A DNA stretch of 27,630 nucleotides, from assembly GCA_050946195.1 (NCBI GenBank), contig JBMNUI010000021.1, positions 1 through 27,630 on the forward strand, read 5' to 3'. The position numbers and the translations under genes are program-made. The first letter of the stretch is position 1, and each line of letters starts with the position of its first letter. Positions 8,431 through 16,045 of this stretch are shown here, in pieces. The stretch is from UMGS1002 sp050946195. Lineage in GTDB: Bacteria > Bacillota > Clostridia > Oscillospirales > CAG-272. Under the pieces are notes generated by a model. The model saw only the letters and a program-made list of their open reading frames with translations. It did not search any database and had not been told where the DNA came from.

Positions 8431-9281
8431 GTAAAGTCCCCTCCGCGTGTCGCGGTGTCGGCATTATGGCTGTTGCTTATCAGATTTTTCAGAGTTTTAT
8501 CGTCAGGCGGCGCATGGTCCCCGCCAAGCATGTAGGCGGCAAGATATTCGATATTCCCGTCCCCTCCGGCAATCGGCGAGCGGATGACCCCAAGGCAACC
8601 GAACCCTGACAGCCCGGTACACTCTACAACCTTCTTTATTGCGGACAAGTGATATTTTTTGTCTCTGACAATACCTCCGCGGCCAACCGCCTTTTGCCCC
8701 GCCTCAAACTGCGGCTTTATCAGGCTGATAAAATAACCTTTGTCGCGCAGTATATTTTTAAGTCCCGGAATGATGTATGTCTGCGATATAAAGGAGACGT
8801 CGATTGTGACAATGTCGGCTTTGGTTCCGGCGGGTATGGGGCCGGTGTCGCCCTCACAGAGCCGGCGGGCATTGAATTTTTCAATGCAGAGAACGCGCGA
8901 ATCTGACCGAAGCGAGGGGGCAAGCTGGCCGCTGCCCGAGTCGAGCGCAATCACGCGCGCTGCCCCGTGCTGCAGCAGGCAGTCGGTAAAGCCCCCGGTC
9001 GACGCCCCGATGTCGACTGCCAGCATACCGGACACGTCGATTTTAAAATGTCTAAGTGCCGCCTCAAGCTTCAGCCCGCCGCGGCTGACATAGCGCTCCT
9101 CCTGCAATATGGCAACGTTATGGGGCTGCGCGGCGTCGACCTGCTCCGAAGGCTTTATCACCCGCCTGCCGTCAATTGTCACAAGCCCGGCCTCAATCAG
9201 CTCCCGGGCGCGCTGCCGGCTCCTTGTGTGCCCCGTGGCATAAATGTATGCGTCAGCCCGCATATTTTTGTTTTCAGGCAT
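8427..9281 (-). CDS. tlyA: TlyA-family rRNA 2'-O-methyltransferase
   Basis: Two-domain protein: an N-terminal S4 RNA-binding domain (residues ~7-65, RADAYIYATGHTRSRQRAREL) followed by an FtsJ-like Rossmann methyltransferase. The SAM-binding loop is VDIGASTGGFTD (89-100), and an IDVSFIS segment follows. In mycobacteria TlyA methylates 2'-OH groups in 16S and 23S rRNA; clostridial members are often labelled haemolysin A, but the fold indicates RNA methylation. It starts 3 nt after the ispA stop and overlaps nadK by 4 nt. In many Clostridia dxs sits between ispA and tlyA, and it is absent here. Confidence 0.93.
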   Translation of the reverse strand: MPENKNMRADAYIYATGHTRSRQRARELIEAGLVTIDGRRVIKPSEQVDAAQPHNVAILQEERYVSRGGLKLEAALRHFKIDVSGMLAVDIGASTGGFTDCLLQHGAARVIALDSGSGQLAPSLRSDSRVLCIEKFNARRLCEGDTGPIPAGTKADIVTIDVSFISQTYIIPGLKNILRDKGYFISLIKPQFEAGQKAVGRGGIVRDKKYHLSAIKKVVECTGLSGFGCLGVIRSPIAGGDGNIEYLAAYMLGGDHAPPDDKTLKNLISNSHNADTATRGGDFT

Positions 9282-9284
9282 CTC

Positions 9285-10181
9285 TCAGCTTTCCCGTTCA
9301 AGCAGGCAGTACGCCAGCGCGCAGAGCATCTCGCTGCCGGGATAACCCGAAATTGAGGCTACCGCGGCCTCGGTCAGCTCTGCGGCAAATTGTCTTGCCT
9401 GCTCCGGTGTGTAATAGGTCATTATCGTGCTTTTCCCCCGCGCGGCGTCTTTCCGGCAGGCTTTGCCGAGCAGCTCGGGATTTCCAATAACGTCAAGCAA
9501 ATCATCGATTATCTGAAACACAAGGCCGATGTTTTCGGCATACGCGGCCGCCGCGCGCCTTTTTGCGTCGTTTTTGTCCAGTCCCGCCGCAATACAGCCA
9601 AGCTGTGCCGCGGCACCGATAAGCGCCCCGGTTTTGAGCCGGTACATACGCAGCAGGGTTTCAAAATCAAGTGTAGACTCCTCGCCGGAAAGATCGAGAA
9701 CCTGCCCGCCTATCATGCCGAAGCTCCCGGCTGCCCGGGCAAGCTCGGCGACCGCCTCGGCCGCCCGGCTTGAGTGTGGGTTTTGCGCTGCAATTTCAAA
9801 TGCACGGGTGAGCAGCGCGTCGCCGGCCAGAAGCGCGACTGCCTCGCCGAAGGCTACATGGCAGGCCGGCTTTCCCCGCCGCAGGTCGTCGTTGTCCATA
9901 CAGGGCAGGTCGTCATGTATGAGTGAGTAAGTGTGTACCAGCTCAACCGCACAGGCATAGGGCAGCGCCGCCCGCTCATCCCCGCCGAAAAGCCGGCAAA
10001 ACTCAAGCACCAGCGCAGGGCGTATCCGTTTCCCGCCGGCAAAGGTGCTGTAGCGCTCGGCGTCGAGCAGTACTATCAGCTGGGCGTCGTCCTCCGACAG
10101 ATAATCCCTGAGCGCCGTCTCGACAATTTCGGCAGCAGCCTTAAGAAAAGACACAACCGCGGCATTATCTCTTTTGTTCAT
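9285..10181 (-). CDS. ispA: Short-chain (E)-polyprenyl diphosphate synthase, probably farnesyl diphosphate synthase
   Basis: Cytosolic prenyltransferase that extends DMAPP/GPP with IPP to make the precursor for undecaprenyl phosphate and other isoprenoids. The first aspartate-rich motif is DDLPCMD starting at D90, followed by RRGKPACH; the second is QIIDDLLD with DDLLD at 226-230. Substrate-binding GGKRIRPALV lies at 49-58. The 298-residue length and the position after xseB fit the IspA group (FPP/GPP synthase), although chain length cannot be fixed from sequence. A perfect AGGAG lies 5 nt before the ATG. It is spaced 32 nt from xseB and 3 nt from tlyA. Confidence 0.94.
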   Translation of the reverse strand: MNKRDNAAVVSFLKAAAEIVETALRDYLSEDDAQLIVLLDAERYSTFAGGKRIRPALVLEFCRLFGGDERAALPYACAVELVHTYSLIHDDLPCMDNDDLRRGKPACHVAFGEAVALLAGDALLTRAFEIAAQNPHSSRAAEAVAELARAAGSFGMIGGQVLDLSGEESTLDFETLLRMYRLKTGALIGAAAQLGCIAAGLDKNDAKRRAAAAYAENIGLVFQIIDDLLDVIGNPELLGKACRKDAARGKSTIMTYYTPEQARQFAAELTEAAVASISGYPGSEMLCALAYCLLERES

Positions 10182-10213
10182 GAAACTCCTGTCTACCGGG
10201 CATCCCGGCCAGT

Positions 10214-10456
10214 TTATGCCTCAACTATATTTGATTTAAAATCAAATGCCACAGTATCGCCCTCGGGCGTGCTCTGAAGAATCTTTATTTTGGCCTCGGC
10301 CGTCTCAAGCGCTTCGGAACACAACCTGATAAGCCCGATACCCTCTTCGTAGAGTCCCAGCGACTCGTCAAGCGTCAGCTCGCCGCTCTCAAGTTTGGCG
10401 ACAACCTCCTCAAGCCGCGCCAGCGCCTCCTCAAAGCTCTTTTTTTCCTCAGCCAT
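10214..10456 (-). CDS. xseB: Exodeoxyribonuclease VII small subunit
   Basis: 80-residue all-helical subunit with the family pattern KSFEEALARLEEVVAKLESGELTLDESLGLYEEG. Several XseB copies wrap the XseA subunit to form ExoVII, a metal-independent nuclease for single-stranded DNA. The start lies 1 nt after the xseA stop, and the GGAGG that serves it lies in the last codons of xseA, so the two subunits are translationally coupled. The length is normal. Confidence 0.96.
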   Translation of the reverse strand: MAEEKKSFEEALARLEEVVAKLESGELTLDESLGLYEEGIGLIRLCSEALETAEAKIKILQSTPEGDTVAFDFKSNIVEA

Positions 10457-10457
10457 C

Positions 10458-11684
10458 TCACATGCCCTCCATTTTTTCTGTATTTTCTACCAGCGCCCCG
10501 GCCACCCCGTCCGAGAACCTTATTCTGACCCTGTCGCCGACACGAATCTGCCCGATATTCCTCACCGCCGCGCCGGCGGGATTGCTCACCACGGCATAAC
10601 CGCGTGAGAGCACCGAGAGAGGATTCAGCGCCTCAAGATGAGCAGCCCTTGCACTGAGTTTGTCGTGCAGCGCCGCAAGGTGCCGGTGCATCTTCTCGTC
10701 GAGCGCTGTGGCAAGCGCGTCAAGCTCGAGCTTTCTGTCGTCGGTAAGCCGCTGGGGCCGGCTTAAAATTCTTGAGGCGGCCAGCCGTTCCACTGTTTTA
10801 CGCCTTGTATCAATCATCCTTGCCAGTGCAATGCCAAGCCGCCGCCCGAGTACCGAAACCCGGGCCTTCAGTTCCGCCCTGTCGGGGACGGCAAGCTCGG
10901 CCGCCGCCGAGGGGGTAGGCGCACGAAGGTCGGCCGCAAAATCGCAGATTGTAAAATCTGTCTCATGCCCCACTGCCGAGATCACCGGGATTTTTGAGGC
11001 GGCAACCGCGCGCGCGAGCGCTTCGTTGTTAAATGCCCACAAATCCTCAAGCGAGCCCCCGCCCCGCCCGATAATGATTATGTCAACCTCAAACCGGGTG
11101 TTGAAAAAGTCAATTCCCGAAATGAGCTGAACGGGAGCTACCGTTCCCTGAACCTGCGACGGGTAAATATACACTTCGGCTGCCGGCCAGCGCCGCCCGA
11201 GGATATTTATCATGTCGCGTATCGCCGCACCCGTAGGAGAGGTTATAATCCCGATTTTCCTCGGGAATTTGGGAAGCGGACGCTTTCGTGACGGGTCGAA
11301 AAGTCCTTCTTCGGCAAGCTTGCGCTTGAGCTGTTCAAACGCAAAGTACAGCGCGCCGATACCGTCGGGCTGCATATCGCTGACATACAGCTGATATGCT
11401 CCCTTCTTAAGATATACCGAAACCCGGCTTCGGGCGATAACCTTCATCCCGTCCTGCGGCAGGAATTTAAGCCTTGCGGCATCCGAGCGGAACATCACCG
11501 CGGCAATCTCGCTCTCCTCGTCCTTGAGCGTAAAATACAGGTGCCCGGTGGTGTGGCGCTTGAAATTCGAGATTTCACCCCGCACATAAAGGTTCGAGAA
11601 AAACTCGGTCTCGTCAAAAAGGGTCTTTATGATTCCGTTGAGCTGCGTGACCGTGAGCATGCGCTTGTTGGCATTTTCATACAT
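10458..11684 (-). CDS. xseA: Exodeoxyribonuclease VII large subunit
   Basis: Catalytic subunit of ExoVII, which trims single-stranded DNA in repair and recombination. The N-terminal OB-fold includes LTVTQLNGIIKTLF and VRGEISNFKRHTTGHLYFTLKD. The catalytic domain carries GIITSPTGAAIRD, GRGGGSLEDLWAFN and PVISAVGHETDFT followed by ADLRAPTPSAAAE, all characteristic of the family. A long helical segment follows, ending in LNPLSVLSRGYAV. The ATG at 11684 is preferred over the one at 11693 because GGAGG (11694-11698) lies 9 nt from the former but directly abuts the latter. The gene overlaps the end of the Kae1-like gene by 8 nt and couples to xseB. Confidence 0.96.
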   Translation of the reverse strand: MYENANKRMLTVTQLNGIIKTLFDETEFFSNLYVRGEISNFKRHTTGHLYFTLKDEESEIAAVMFRSDAARLKFLPQDGMKVIARSRVSVYLKKGAYQLYVSDMQPDGIGALYFAFEQLKRKLAEEGLFDPSRKRPLPKFPRKIGIITSPTGAAIRDMINILGRRWPAAEVYIYPSQVQGTVAPVQLISGIDFFNTRFEVDIIIIGRGGGSLEDLWAFNNEALARAVAASKIPVISAVGHETDFTICDFAADLRAPTPSAAAELAVPDRAELKARVSVLGRRLGIALARMIDTRRKTVERLAASRILSRPQRLTDDRKLELDALATALDEKMHRHLAALHDKLSARAAHLEALNPLSVLSRGYAVVSNPAGAAVRNIGQIRVGDRVRIRFSDGVAGALVENTEKMEGM

Positions 11685-12645
11685 ATGTGTCATCCTCCCC
11701 GTCGGCTACAGCCCTGCGGCAGAGCAGCGCGATTCCCGCGGCGTTGTCGGCCGAAAATTCCGGCGTGGCGAAATATACATTATCAAAGCGGGAGAGCGCA
11801 GATTTAATGATCGAGTTGCTCATCACCCCGCCGGCGTAGAGCACCGGCAGACCGGGGTGTTCGGCTCGCAGGTTCCTTGTCAGCTCACACAGCGTCACGC
11901 TGATAAAGTTAATCACAAATGCCGCCGTCATATTTTTGTTTTGTGATGCGGAATACAGCCCGGCAGCAAGATTTTCAAGACCCGAAAGGTTACATTCAAG
12001 CCCGTGCACCGAAACACGTGGAGCGGGTATTTTTTCTGTATTTGCAACTGCCAGTTCTTCAAGCGCCGGCCCGCAGGGGAAGCTCAGGCCCATCATAACG
12101 CCCGCCCGGTCTATAGCCTGACCGGCGTTGAGGTCTCTCGTGCCCCCAAGAAGCTTTATGTCGTACCCTCTGGCGCGCGGCGTGATATGCAGTATTTCGG
12201 TAGTCCCACCTGAGACATGAAAAGCGCAGAATGGCTCTTTTCCAAAGCGCTCTGATGCGCCCGAAGAATAAGCCGCCGCCATGATATGCCCGTCCTGATG
12301 TGAAAAATACAGAACCGGCACCCCGGCCGCCGCCGCAAATGCATGAGCCGCCGCCTTCCCCGCCAGAAAGCAGGGCATATACGAGCCCTCGACAGACCGC
12401 GGCCTTGTCGAGCAGCCGACCGCGGCGGGGGTGTTGCCTGCCAGCGTCTCGCGCAGCCTGTCCGTGACCGACGGCAGGTTCTTTATATGCGAAAACAAAG
12501 CGTCGCTCTGGCGCAGGCCGGCCTCGCCGCCCCGCACGGGCAGCGGCTCCCTGATGCTGGCGATAACCCTGCCGTCCTCGTCGCAGAGCGCCGCCGAGGT
12601 GGTGTAATTGCTGGTATCAAACCCGACATAACATTTACGGCTCAT
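11677..12645 (-). CDS. Kae1/TsaD-like (M22 family) protein, paralogue of unknown function
   Basis: 322-residue ASKHA-fold protein related to TsaD/Kae1, the enzyme that puts threonylcarbamoyl on tRNA A37. Visible family motifs are GFDTSNYTTSAAL near the N-terminus, the metal-binding HQDGH (116-120, HxxGH in TsaD), VSGGTTEIL, a LNAGQAIDRAGVMMGL block matching the TsaD AGEAFDKVAKLLGL region, YAGGVMSN, and a C-terminal SADNAAGIALL. It differs from typical TsaD in several of these blocks, is shorter, and sits in the nusB-xseA gap, where Clostridia often have an uncharacterised M22-labelled protein. It overlaps nusB by 4 nt (ATGA). True TsaD is normally a separate gene, so this is best called a paralogue. 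It could still be the sole TsaD if none exists elsewhere. Confidence 0.8.
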   Translation of the reverse strand: MSRKCYVGFDTSNYTTSAALCDEDGRVIASIREPLPVRGGEAGLRQSDALFSHIKNLPSVTDRLRETLAGNTPAAVGCSTRPRSVEGSYMPCFLAGKAAAHAFAAAAGVPVLYFSHQDGHIMAAAYSSGASERFGKEPFCAFHVSGGTTEILHITPRARGYDIKLLGGTRDLNAGQAIDRAGVMMGLSFPCGPALEELAVANTEKIPAPRVSVHGLECNLSGLENLAAGLYSASQNKNMTAAFVINFISVTLCELTRNLRAEHPGLPVLYAGGVMSNSIIKSALSRFDNVYFATPEFSADNAAGIALLCRRAVADGEDDTYV

Positions 12646-13064
12646 TCTTCGGCCGACCTCGCAGCCATAATTTCGTCCTTGACGGCGTTGAGCACGCCGT
12701 TGATAAAGGGGCGGGCTTTGGCGTCATCGTACTTTTTTACAATTTCTATCGCCTCGTTGATTGAGACGCTGTACGGGATGCTGCCGCTCATGTAGAGCAT
12801 TTCCCAGATCGAGAGCCTGATGGCAGCGCGCGAGATGCCCGAGAGGCGGTGGGTCTTCCAGCCGTGAGAGTGCTTGCTGAACAGTGCGTCAATCTCTTCA
12901 AGATGCTCGACAACACCGAAATAAGCGGCGCGGATATAATCGTCCTCGCCTATTCCCCGGACTTCGCAGGCGGTAGCAAAAATATCCTCGGTACTTGTTC
13001 CGGGATGAAAATCGGTTTCAAACAACATACTGAAAACCGCTTCTCTCGCTTCGCGTCTTGTCAT
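12642..13064 (-). CDS. nusB: Transcription antitermination factor NusB
   Basis: 140-residue all-helical RNA-binding protein that, with NusE (S10), supports antitermination on rRNA operons. It begins MTRREAREAVFSMLFE, the family's usual R.aRE.a...lf pattern, and ends with the conserved SINEAIEIVKKYDDAKARPFIN segment. A GAGGT site lies 6 nt before the ATG. It is the first gene after a near-consensus promoter and leads the long - strand run. The amaP/asp23 and efp genes that often precede nusB in Firmicutes are not here. Confidence 0.96.
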   Translation of the reverse strand: MTRREAREAVFSMLFETDFHPGTSTEDIFATACEVRGIGEDDYIRAAYFGVVEHLEEIDALFSKHSHGWKTHRLSGISRAAIRLSIWEMLYMSGSIPYSVSINEAIEIVKKYDDAKARPFINGVLNAVKDEIMAARSAEE

Positions 13065-13122
13065 ATTTTACCTCGGGATCCTTTCCTGCCGCTGCCTTTT
13101 TTGCATGTAACTCATGGTATGT

Positions 13123-13151
13123 ATTATACCGTCATATGCACCCGAAGTCAA
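13123..13151 (-). promoter_or_regulatory. SigA-type promoter for the nusB operon
   Basis: On the - strand, -35 TTGACT (13146-13151), a 17-nt spacer and -10 TATAAT (13123-13128) give 11 of 12 consensus matches. The predicted start is near 13116, about 50 nt ahead of nusB. AT-rich sequence with a repeated TGAATAT (+ strand, 13160-13166 and 13173-13179) lies just upstream and could act as an UP element or an operator. Confidence 0.85.
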
Positions 13152-13392
13152 GCTGTTGATGAATATTTTATCTGAATATGTGCATAAATTTCCCGGCAGC
13201 CATGCTTCGTAATTGAACATGTTTTCAAAACAAAAACTGATAGGTTTAAAATGCCCGGCGGGAGATAAACTAATACGGAAATAAAAAGCGAAAATTCTCC
13301 GGCCATGCCGCCTGCAAAACCTGTATCGGGTGGTGTCGCCTTGCGGAAAGGTGGAGAGCTCAGTCCGGCAATCCGGCTTCCAACGCGCGCTT
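13152..13392. other. Noncoding stretch between divergent genes
   Basis: Part of the 361-nt gap between nusB and the M23 peptidase. It holds the AT-rich TGAATAT direct repeat near 13160-13179 and then GC-richer sequence with small palindromes, for example CCTT/AAGG around 13343. No riboswitch class, small RNA or convincing gene was recognised. Confidence 0.5.
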
Positions 13393-13421
13393 TTGCCAGG
13401 TTGTCGGATAAAATATATACT
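13393..13421 (+). promoter_or_regulatory. Putative promoter abutting the M23 peptidase start
   Basis: TTGCCA (13393-13398), a 17-nt spacer and TATACT (13416-13421) form a plausible SigA promoter. The ATG at 13426 begins only 4 nt after the -10 element, so the transcript would start at or inside the start codon and be leaderless. This agrees with the lack of a ribosome binding site there. Confidence 0.5.
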
Positions 13422-13425
13422 CATC

Positions 13426-14430
13426 ATGAAAAAAACAGTCATATTTTCCCTGATATTTTTGCTCCTTACAATGACCTGCACTACGGATTGCTCGGCCTGC
13501 GGGAGCAAGGACTATCTTCCGGCCGACGGCGGGTATATCAAGTGGATAGACTTTAATGTTACTTACCGCGCCCTGTGCGACGCACTGAATGCGGATGTCG
13601 AAAGCTACGGCAGCGCAAACCATGTCGGCTGGGTGGAGATTCTGGCATATCTGGCCTCGCGTAACGGCGGGAATTTTTCGTCCTACAAATCAAGCGACAC
13701 AAAAAAGCTGCTCGACAAAATATCCGACGGCAGCAGTGTGGCCTCGCATGTGACTAATGAGAAGCTGTATAAGTATTACCTTGAAGCCTACGGCGCCATT
13801 CTCGGCTGCATGGTCGGCGAGTATACCGAGGTGAAGGTCGCCCCCGACAGCAGCGAGACCCGCACGCAAAAATACGGCCTTAGGGCCTTCTCACCGATAG
13901 CCGCCGGCTATTATTACGGCGAGAGTGACGACTTCGGAAACGCACGCTCCTTCGGGTACAAGCGGCAGCACCTCGGGCATGACCTCATGGGCAGCGTCGG
14001 CACCCCTATTATTGCGGTCGAGAGCGGGTATGTCGAGGCGGCGGGCTGGAACAGATTTGGCGGCTGGCGGATAGGAATACGCTCATTTGACGGGCGTCGC
14101 TATTATTACTATGCCCACCTGCGGAAAAACCACCCATACAACGACATCTACGAGGGCAAGATAGTAAACGCCGGCGAGGTAATAGGCTATCTCGGGATGA
14201 CCGGCTACAGCTCAAAGGAAAATACCAATAACATAAAAACCCCTCACCTGCATTGGGGGCTGCAGATAATATTCGACCCGTCACAAAAGGAAGGCTGGAA
14301 CCAGATCTGGATTGACCTTTACGCCCTGACCCGCTTTCTGACCGCCAACCGCGCCCCTGTTTTCCGGGACAAGGAGCGTGGTGAGTTTTACTCGAAGGTT
14401 TATTTTGAGTATCCCGAGACTCCCGACTGA
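13426..14430 (+). CDS. Secreted M23-family (LytM-type) metallopeptidase
   Basis: 334-residue exported protein. The N-terminus, MKKTVIFSLIFLLLTMTC followed by TTDCSAC, is a signal peptide. Cleavage after CSA by signal peptidase I fits better than a lipobox, although a cysteine follows. Residues ~30-150 form an unrecognised domain. The C-terminal M23 domain has the zinc ligands in HLGHD (H182, D186), the YAHL histidine (H231) and HLHWG (H274, H276). Such enzymes cut peptide cross-bridges in peptidoglycan outside the membrane. The ATG at 13426 was chosen over an upstream GTG because it begins the signal peptide. No Shine-Dalgarno is visible. It is divergent from nusB and ahead of the envelope operon. 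Confidence 0.88.
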   Translation: MKKTVIFSLIFLLLTMTCTTDCSACGSKDYLPADGGYIKWIDFNVTYRALCDALNADVESYGSANHVGWVEILAYLASRNGGNFSSYKSSDTKKLLDKISDGSSVASHVTNEKLYKYYLEAYGAILGCMVGEYTEVKVAPDSSETRTQKYGLRAFSPIAAGYYYGESDDFGNARSFGYKRQHLGHDLMGSVGTPIIAVESGYVEAAGWNRFGGWRIGIRSFDGRRYYYYAHLRKNHPYNDIYEGKIVNAGEVIGYLGMTGYSSKENTNNIKTPHLHWGLQIIFDPSQKEGWNQIWIDLYALTRFLTANRAPVFRDKERGEFYSKVYFEYPETPD

Positions 14431-14476
14431 CACCGGCAGGATTTTTCCGATTTTGGCCAAAGCTGCGAAATGCTTA

Positions 14477-14505
14477 TTGAAAACCCGGACAGGTTATGCT
14501 ATAAT
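14477..14505 (+). promoter_or_regulatory. SigA-type promoter for the envelope operon
   Basis: TTGAAA (14477-14482), a 17-nt spacer and a perfect TATAAT (14500-14505). The predicted start is near 14512, leaving a leader of about 110 nt before the membrane-protein gene. Confidence 0.85.
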
Positions 14506-14569
14506 AGTTATTAGTTATCAGACATTAGAGAAACGGGGGCGCGGAAAAACGCCGCCGTGCAGTAGGTGT

Positions 14570-14589
14570 CCGCAACCCCCGGGTTGCGG
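14570..14589 (+). promoter_or_regulatory. Hairpin in the leader of the envelope operon
   Basis: CCGCAACCC (14570-14578) pairs perfectly with GGGTTGCGG (14581-14589) around a 2-nt gap, so the tip must open in a real RNA. No T run follows, so it is not a standard terminator. It lies about 35 nt before the first start codon and could affect mRNA stability or translation. No riboswitch class was recognised. Confidence 0.4.
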
Positions 14590-14624
14590 GAATAGCAAAA
14601 CACGAAAGAAAAGGCAAAATCGGA

Positions 14625-15056
14625 ATGCTTAAATTTCTGAAGCGAATTTTTGTGTCGGCAAGCATATATTTCACTGCCATCACTTTTTTATATGCGATAG
14701 TTATCGCGCTTGTCTACGGCAATACCGAAGACGGCGGGCTGCTATCGGCCTGGCGCACCGTCATGTTTTTTGCCTTCTCGCTTAGCTTAGCGGCCGCAAA
14801 CGGAATTTTCTACAAATTCGGACGCCGGATTTGGGCGGTTTTGTCCCACGCGCTGCTAACCGGGGCTGCTTTTTATCTTTTTATGATACTCCCCGCCGAA
14901 ATCGGCGGCTCAACCGCCTTTGCGGGAATGGTTTTGTATTACATCATCTATGCCATCGCCGGCGCGATAATTCTCACATTGCTCTCCCGGTCGGACCGTA
15001 AAAAAGAGCAGGAAAAAGAGTATCAGCCTGTCTACAGCCGCAAAAAGGCCGAATAA
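14625..15056 (+). CDS. Four-helix integral membrane protein, DUF3021-like
   Basis: 143-residue protein with four hydrophobic segments, roughly residues 9-31, 42-61, 69-89 and 96-118, and a very basic, charged cytoplasmic tail (RSDRKKEQEKEYQPVYSRKK). Size and layout resemble small DUF3021-type membrane proteins of Firmicutes, which often accompany LytTR regulators; none is present here, so the family match is tentative. The Shine-Dalgarno is weak. It is the first gene after a strong promoter and is followed 86 nt later by the SGNH hydrolase gene. The function is unknown. Confidence 0.75.
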   Translation: MLKFLKRIFVSASIYFTAITFLYAIVIALVYGNTEDGGLLSAWRTVMFFAFSLSLAAANGIFYKFGRRIWAVLSHALLTGAAFYLFMILPAEIGGSTAFAGMVLYYIIYAIAGAIILTLLSRSDRKKEQEKEYQPVYSRKKAE

Positions 15057-15142
15057 TCGCGGACTTTGGGTAAAATAATGAGAATGCAGCATACTTATCC
15101 GGCTGGTACTAATTATCGGATTAAAGGAAGTCAGGCAATAAA

Positions 15143-16030
15143 ATGAACAGCACAAATCAAAAAAGCCCGTATCTGCGCGCCGCATACAGCGCGGTTATCG
15201 TAATTCTGGTCCTGCTATTTATTTGCATTGCTGAACTTGTCGTGCTTGCCCTGCTCAAGGCAAGGCTGCAGGAGCCAGAGGGTCAGCCAAAAGACACTGC
15301 TCAAGCCATTGCAACCTCCTCTACAGGTGCGACCGACACAACCGAGCCGCCGGCAAACCCCGTATATCTCGGCCCGACAGAAGACTACGGGCAGGAGTAC
15401 ATCGACAAAATGATTTTTGTCGGGGACAGCACGACCTACCACCTGCTCTCAACCGCCGTGCTCAGCGGCGGCCGGGACACAAAGCAGGTTTGGGTCCCGA
15501 TTGTCGAGGAGGGAGGAAACAAGCTGCCCACCCTGTCGCTAGACATCGACACCATAAACAAGAAGATTACCAATCCGCGCACCGGGGAAAAGATGACCAT
15601 ACCCGAGGCTGCAGCCGTCGAGAAGCCCGAGTACATGGTGATTACCCTTGGCATCAACAACGGTGTTCCCTCCCTTGGTGAGAATGAGTTCAAGAAGTGC
15701 TACCGCAAGCTGCTCGACGCAATCATAGCAGCCTCACCCGACACCAAAATAATACTCCAGTCGATTTTCCCGGTAACGAGCAAATGCACACAAAAACATC
15801 CCAAGATTACCAATGAAAAAATTGACCGGGCGAACGGTTGGGTGGCCGATTTGGCTTTGGAGTATAAAGAATACGGCGTCAGATATCTTGACACAAATTC
15901 AGTTCTAAAGGATGAGACCGGCTGCCTTAACCCCGCATATACCGATGACAGCGAGGGCATACATCTGAACAAAGCCGGCTATGAGGCAGTGCTCCGCTTT
16001 ATCCGCACGCACGGGTATCCGAAATCTTAA
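15143..16030 (+). CDS. Membrane-anchored SGNH/GDSL-type hydrolase
   Basis: 295 residues: a short basic N-terminus, one transmembrane helix (~15-39), a Thr/Ser/Pro-rich linker (~43-75) and an extracellular SGNH domain. Block I is FVGDSTTYH with the nucleophile S96; a GxN block reads ITLGINNG; block V reads DSEGIHLNKAGY with H274. The residue three before the histidine, normally Asp, is Glu (E271). Family members remove acyl groups, often acetyl, from cell-wall or exported polysaccharides. An AGG site lies 7 nt before the ATG. It lies 3 nt upstream of the earliest possible start of the lipoprotein gene, so the two are probably co-expressed. The substrate is unknown. Confidence 0.87.
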   Translation: MNSTNQKSPYLRAAYSAVIVILVLLFICIAELVVLALLKARLQEPEGQPKDTAQAIATSSTGATDTTEPPANPVYLGPTEDYGQEYIDKMIFVGDSTTYHLLSTAVLSGGRDTKQVWVPIVEEGGNKLPTLSLDIDTINKKITNPRTGEKMTIPEAAAVEKPEYMVITLGINNGVPSLGENEFKKCYRKLLDAIIAASPDTKIILQSIFPVTSKCTQKHPKITNEKIDRANGWVADLALEYKEYGVRYLDTNSVLKDETGCLNPAYTDDSEGIHLNKAGYEAVLRFIRTHGYPKS

Positions 16031-16045
16031 TTTATGAGGTGCTGT

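Larger units (their letters stand above)
2027..13151 (-). other. Predicted twelve-gene transcription unit nusB to mrp
   Basis: Twelve consecutive - strand genes have gaps of 46 nt or less or small overlaps: nusB, Kae1-like, xseA, xseB, ispA, tlyA, nadK, argR, recN, argS, yebC, mrp. The only strong promoter visible lies upstream of nusB, and no convincing terminator was seen between members. The larger gaps (xseB-ispA 32 nt, nadK-argR 42 nt, recN-argS 46 nt) could hold secondary promoters. Co-transcription is inferred from spacing. Confidence 0.6.

Noticed and set aside
13213..13226. TTGAACATGTTTTC, close to a Gram-positive LexA box
   Set aside because: The second half-site lacks the required GTT, and no SOS gene starts nearby; recN is about 6 kb away.
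13330..13425. Upstream GTG start extending the M23 protein by 32 residues
   Set aside because: It would bury the signal peptide behind a non-hydrophobic leader and has no better ribosome binding site than the ATG at 13426.
13068..13508. Open frame of 146 codons on the - strand upstream of nusB
   Set aside because: It overlaps the nusB promoter and the start of the M23 gene on the other strand, has no family resemblance and odd composition.
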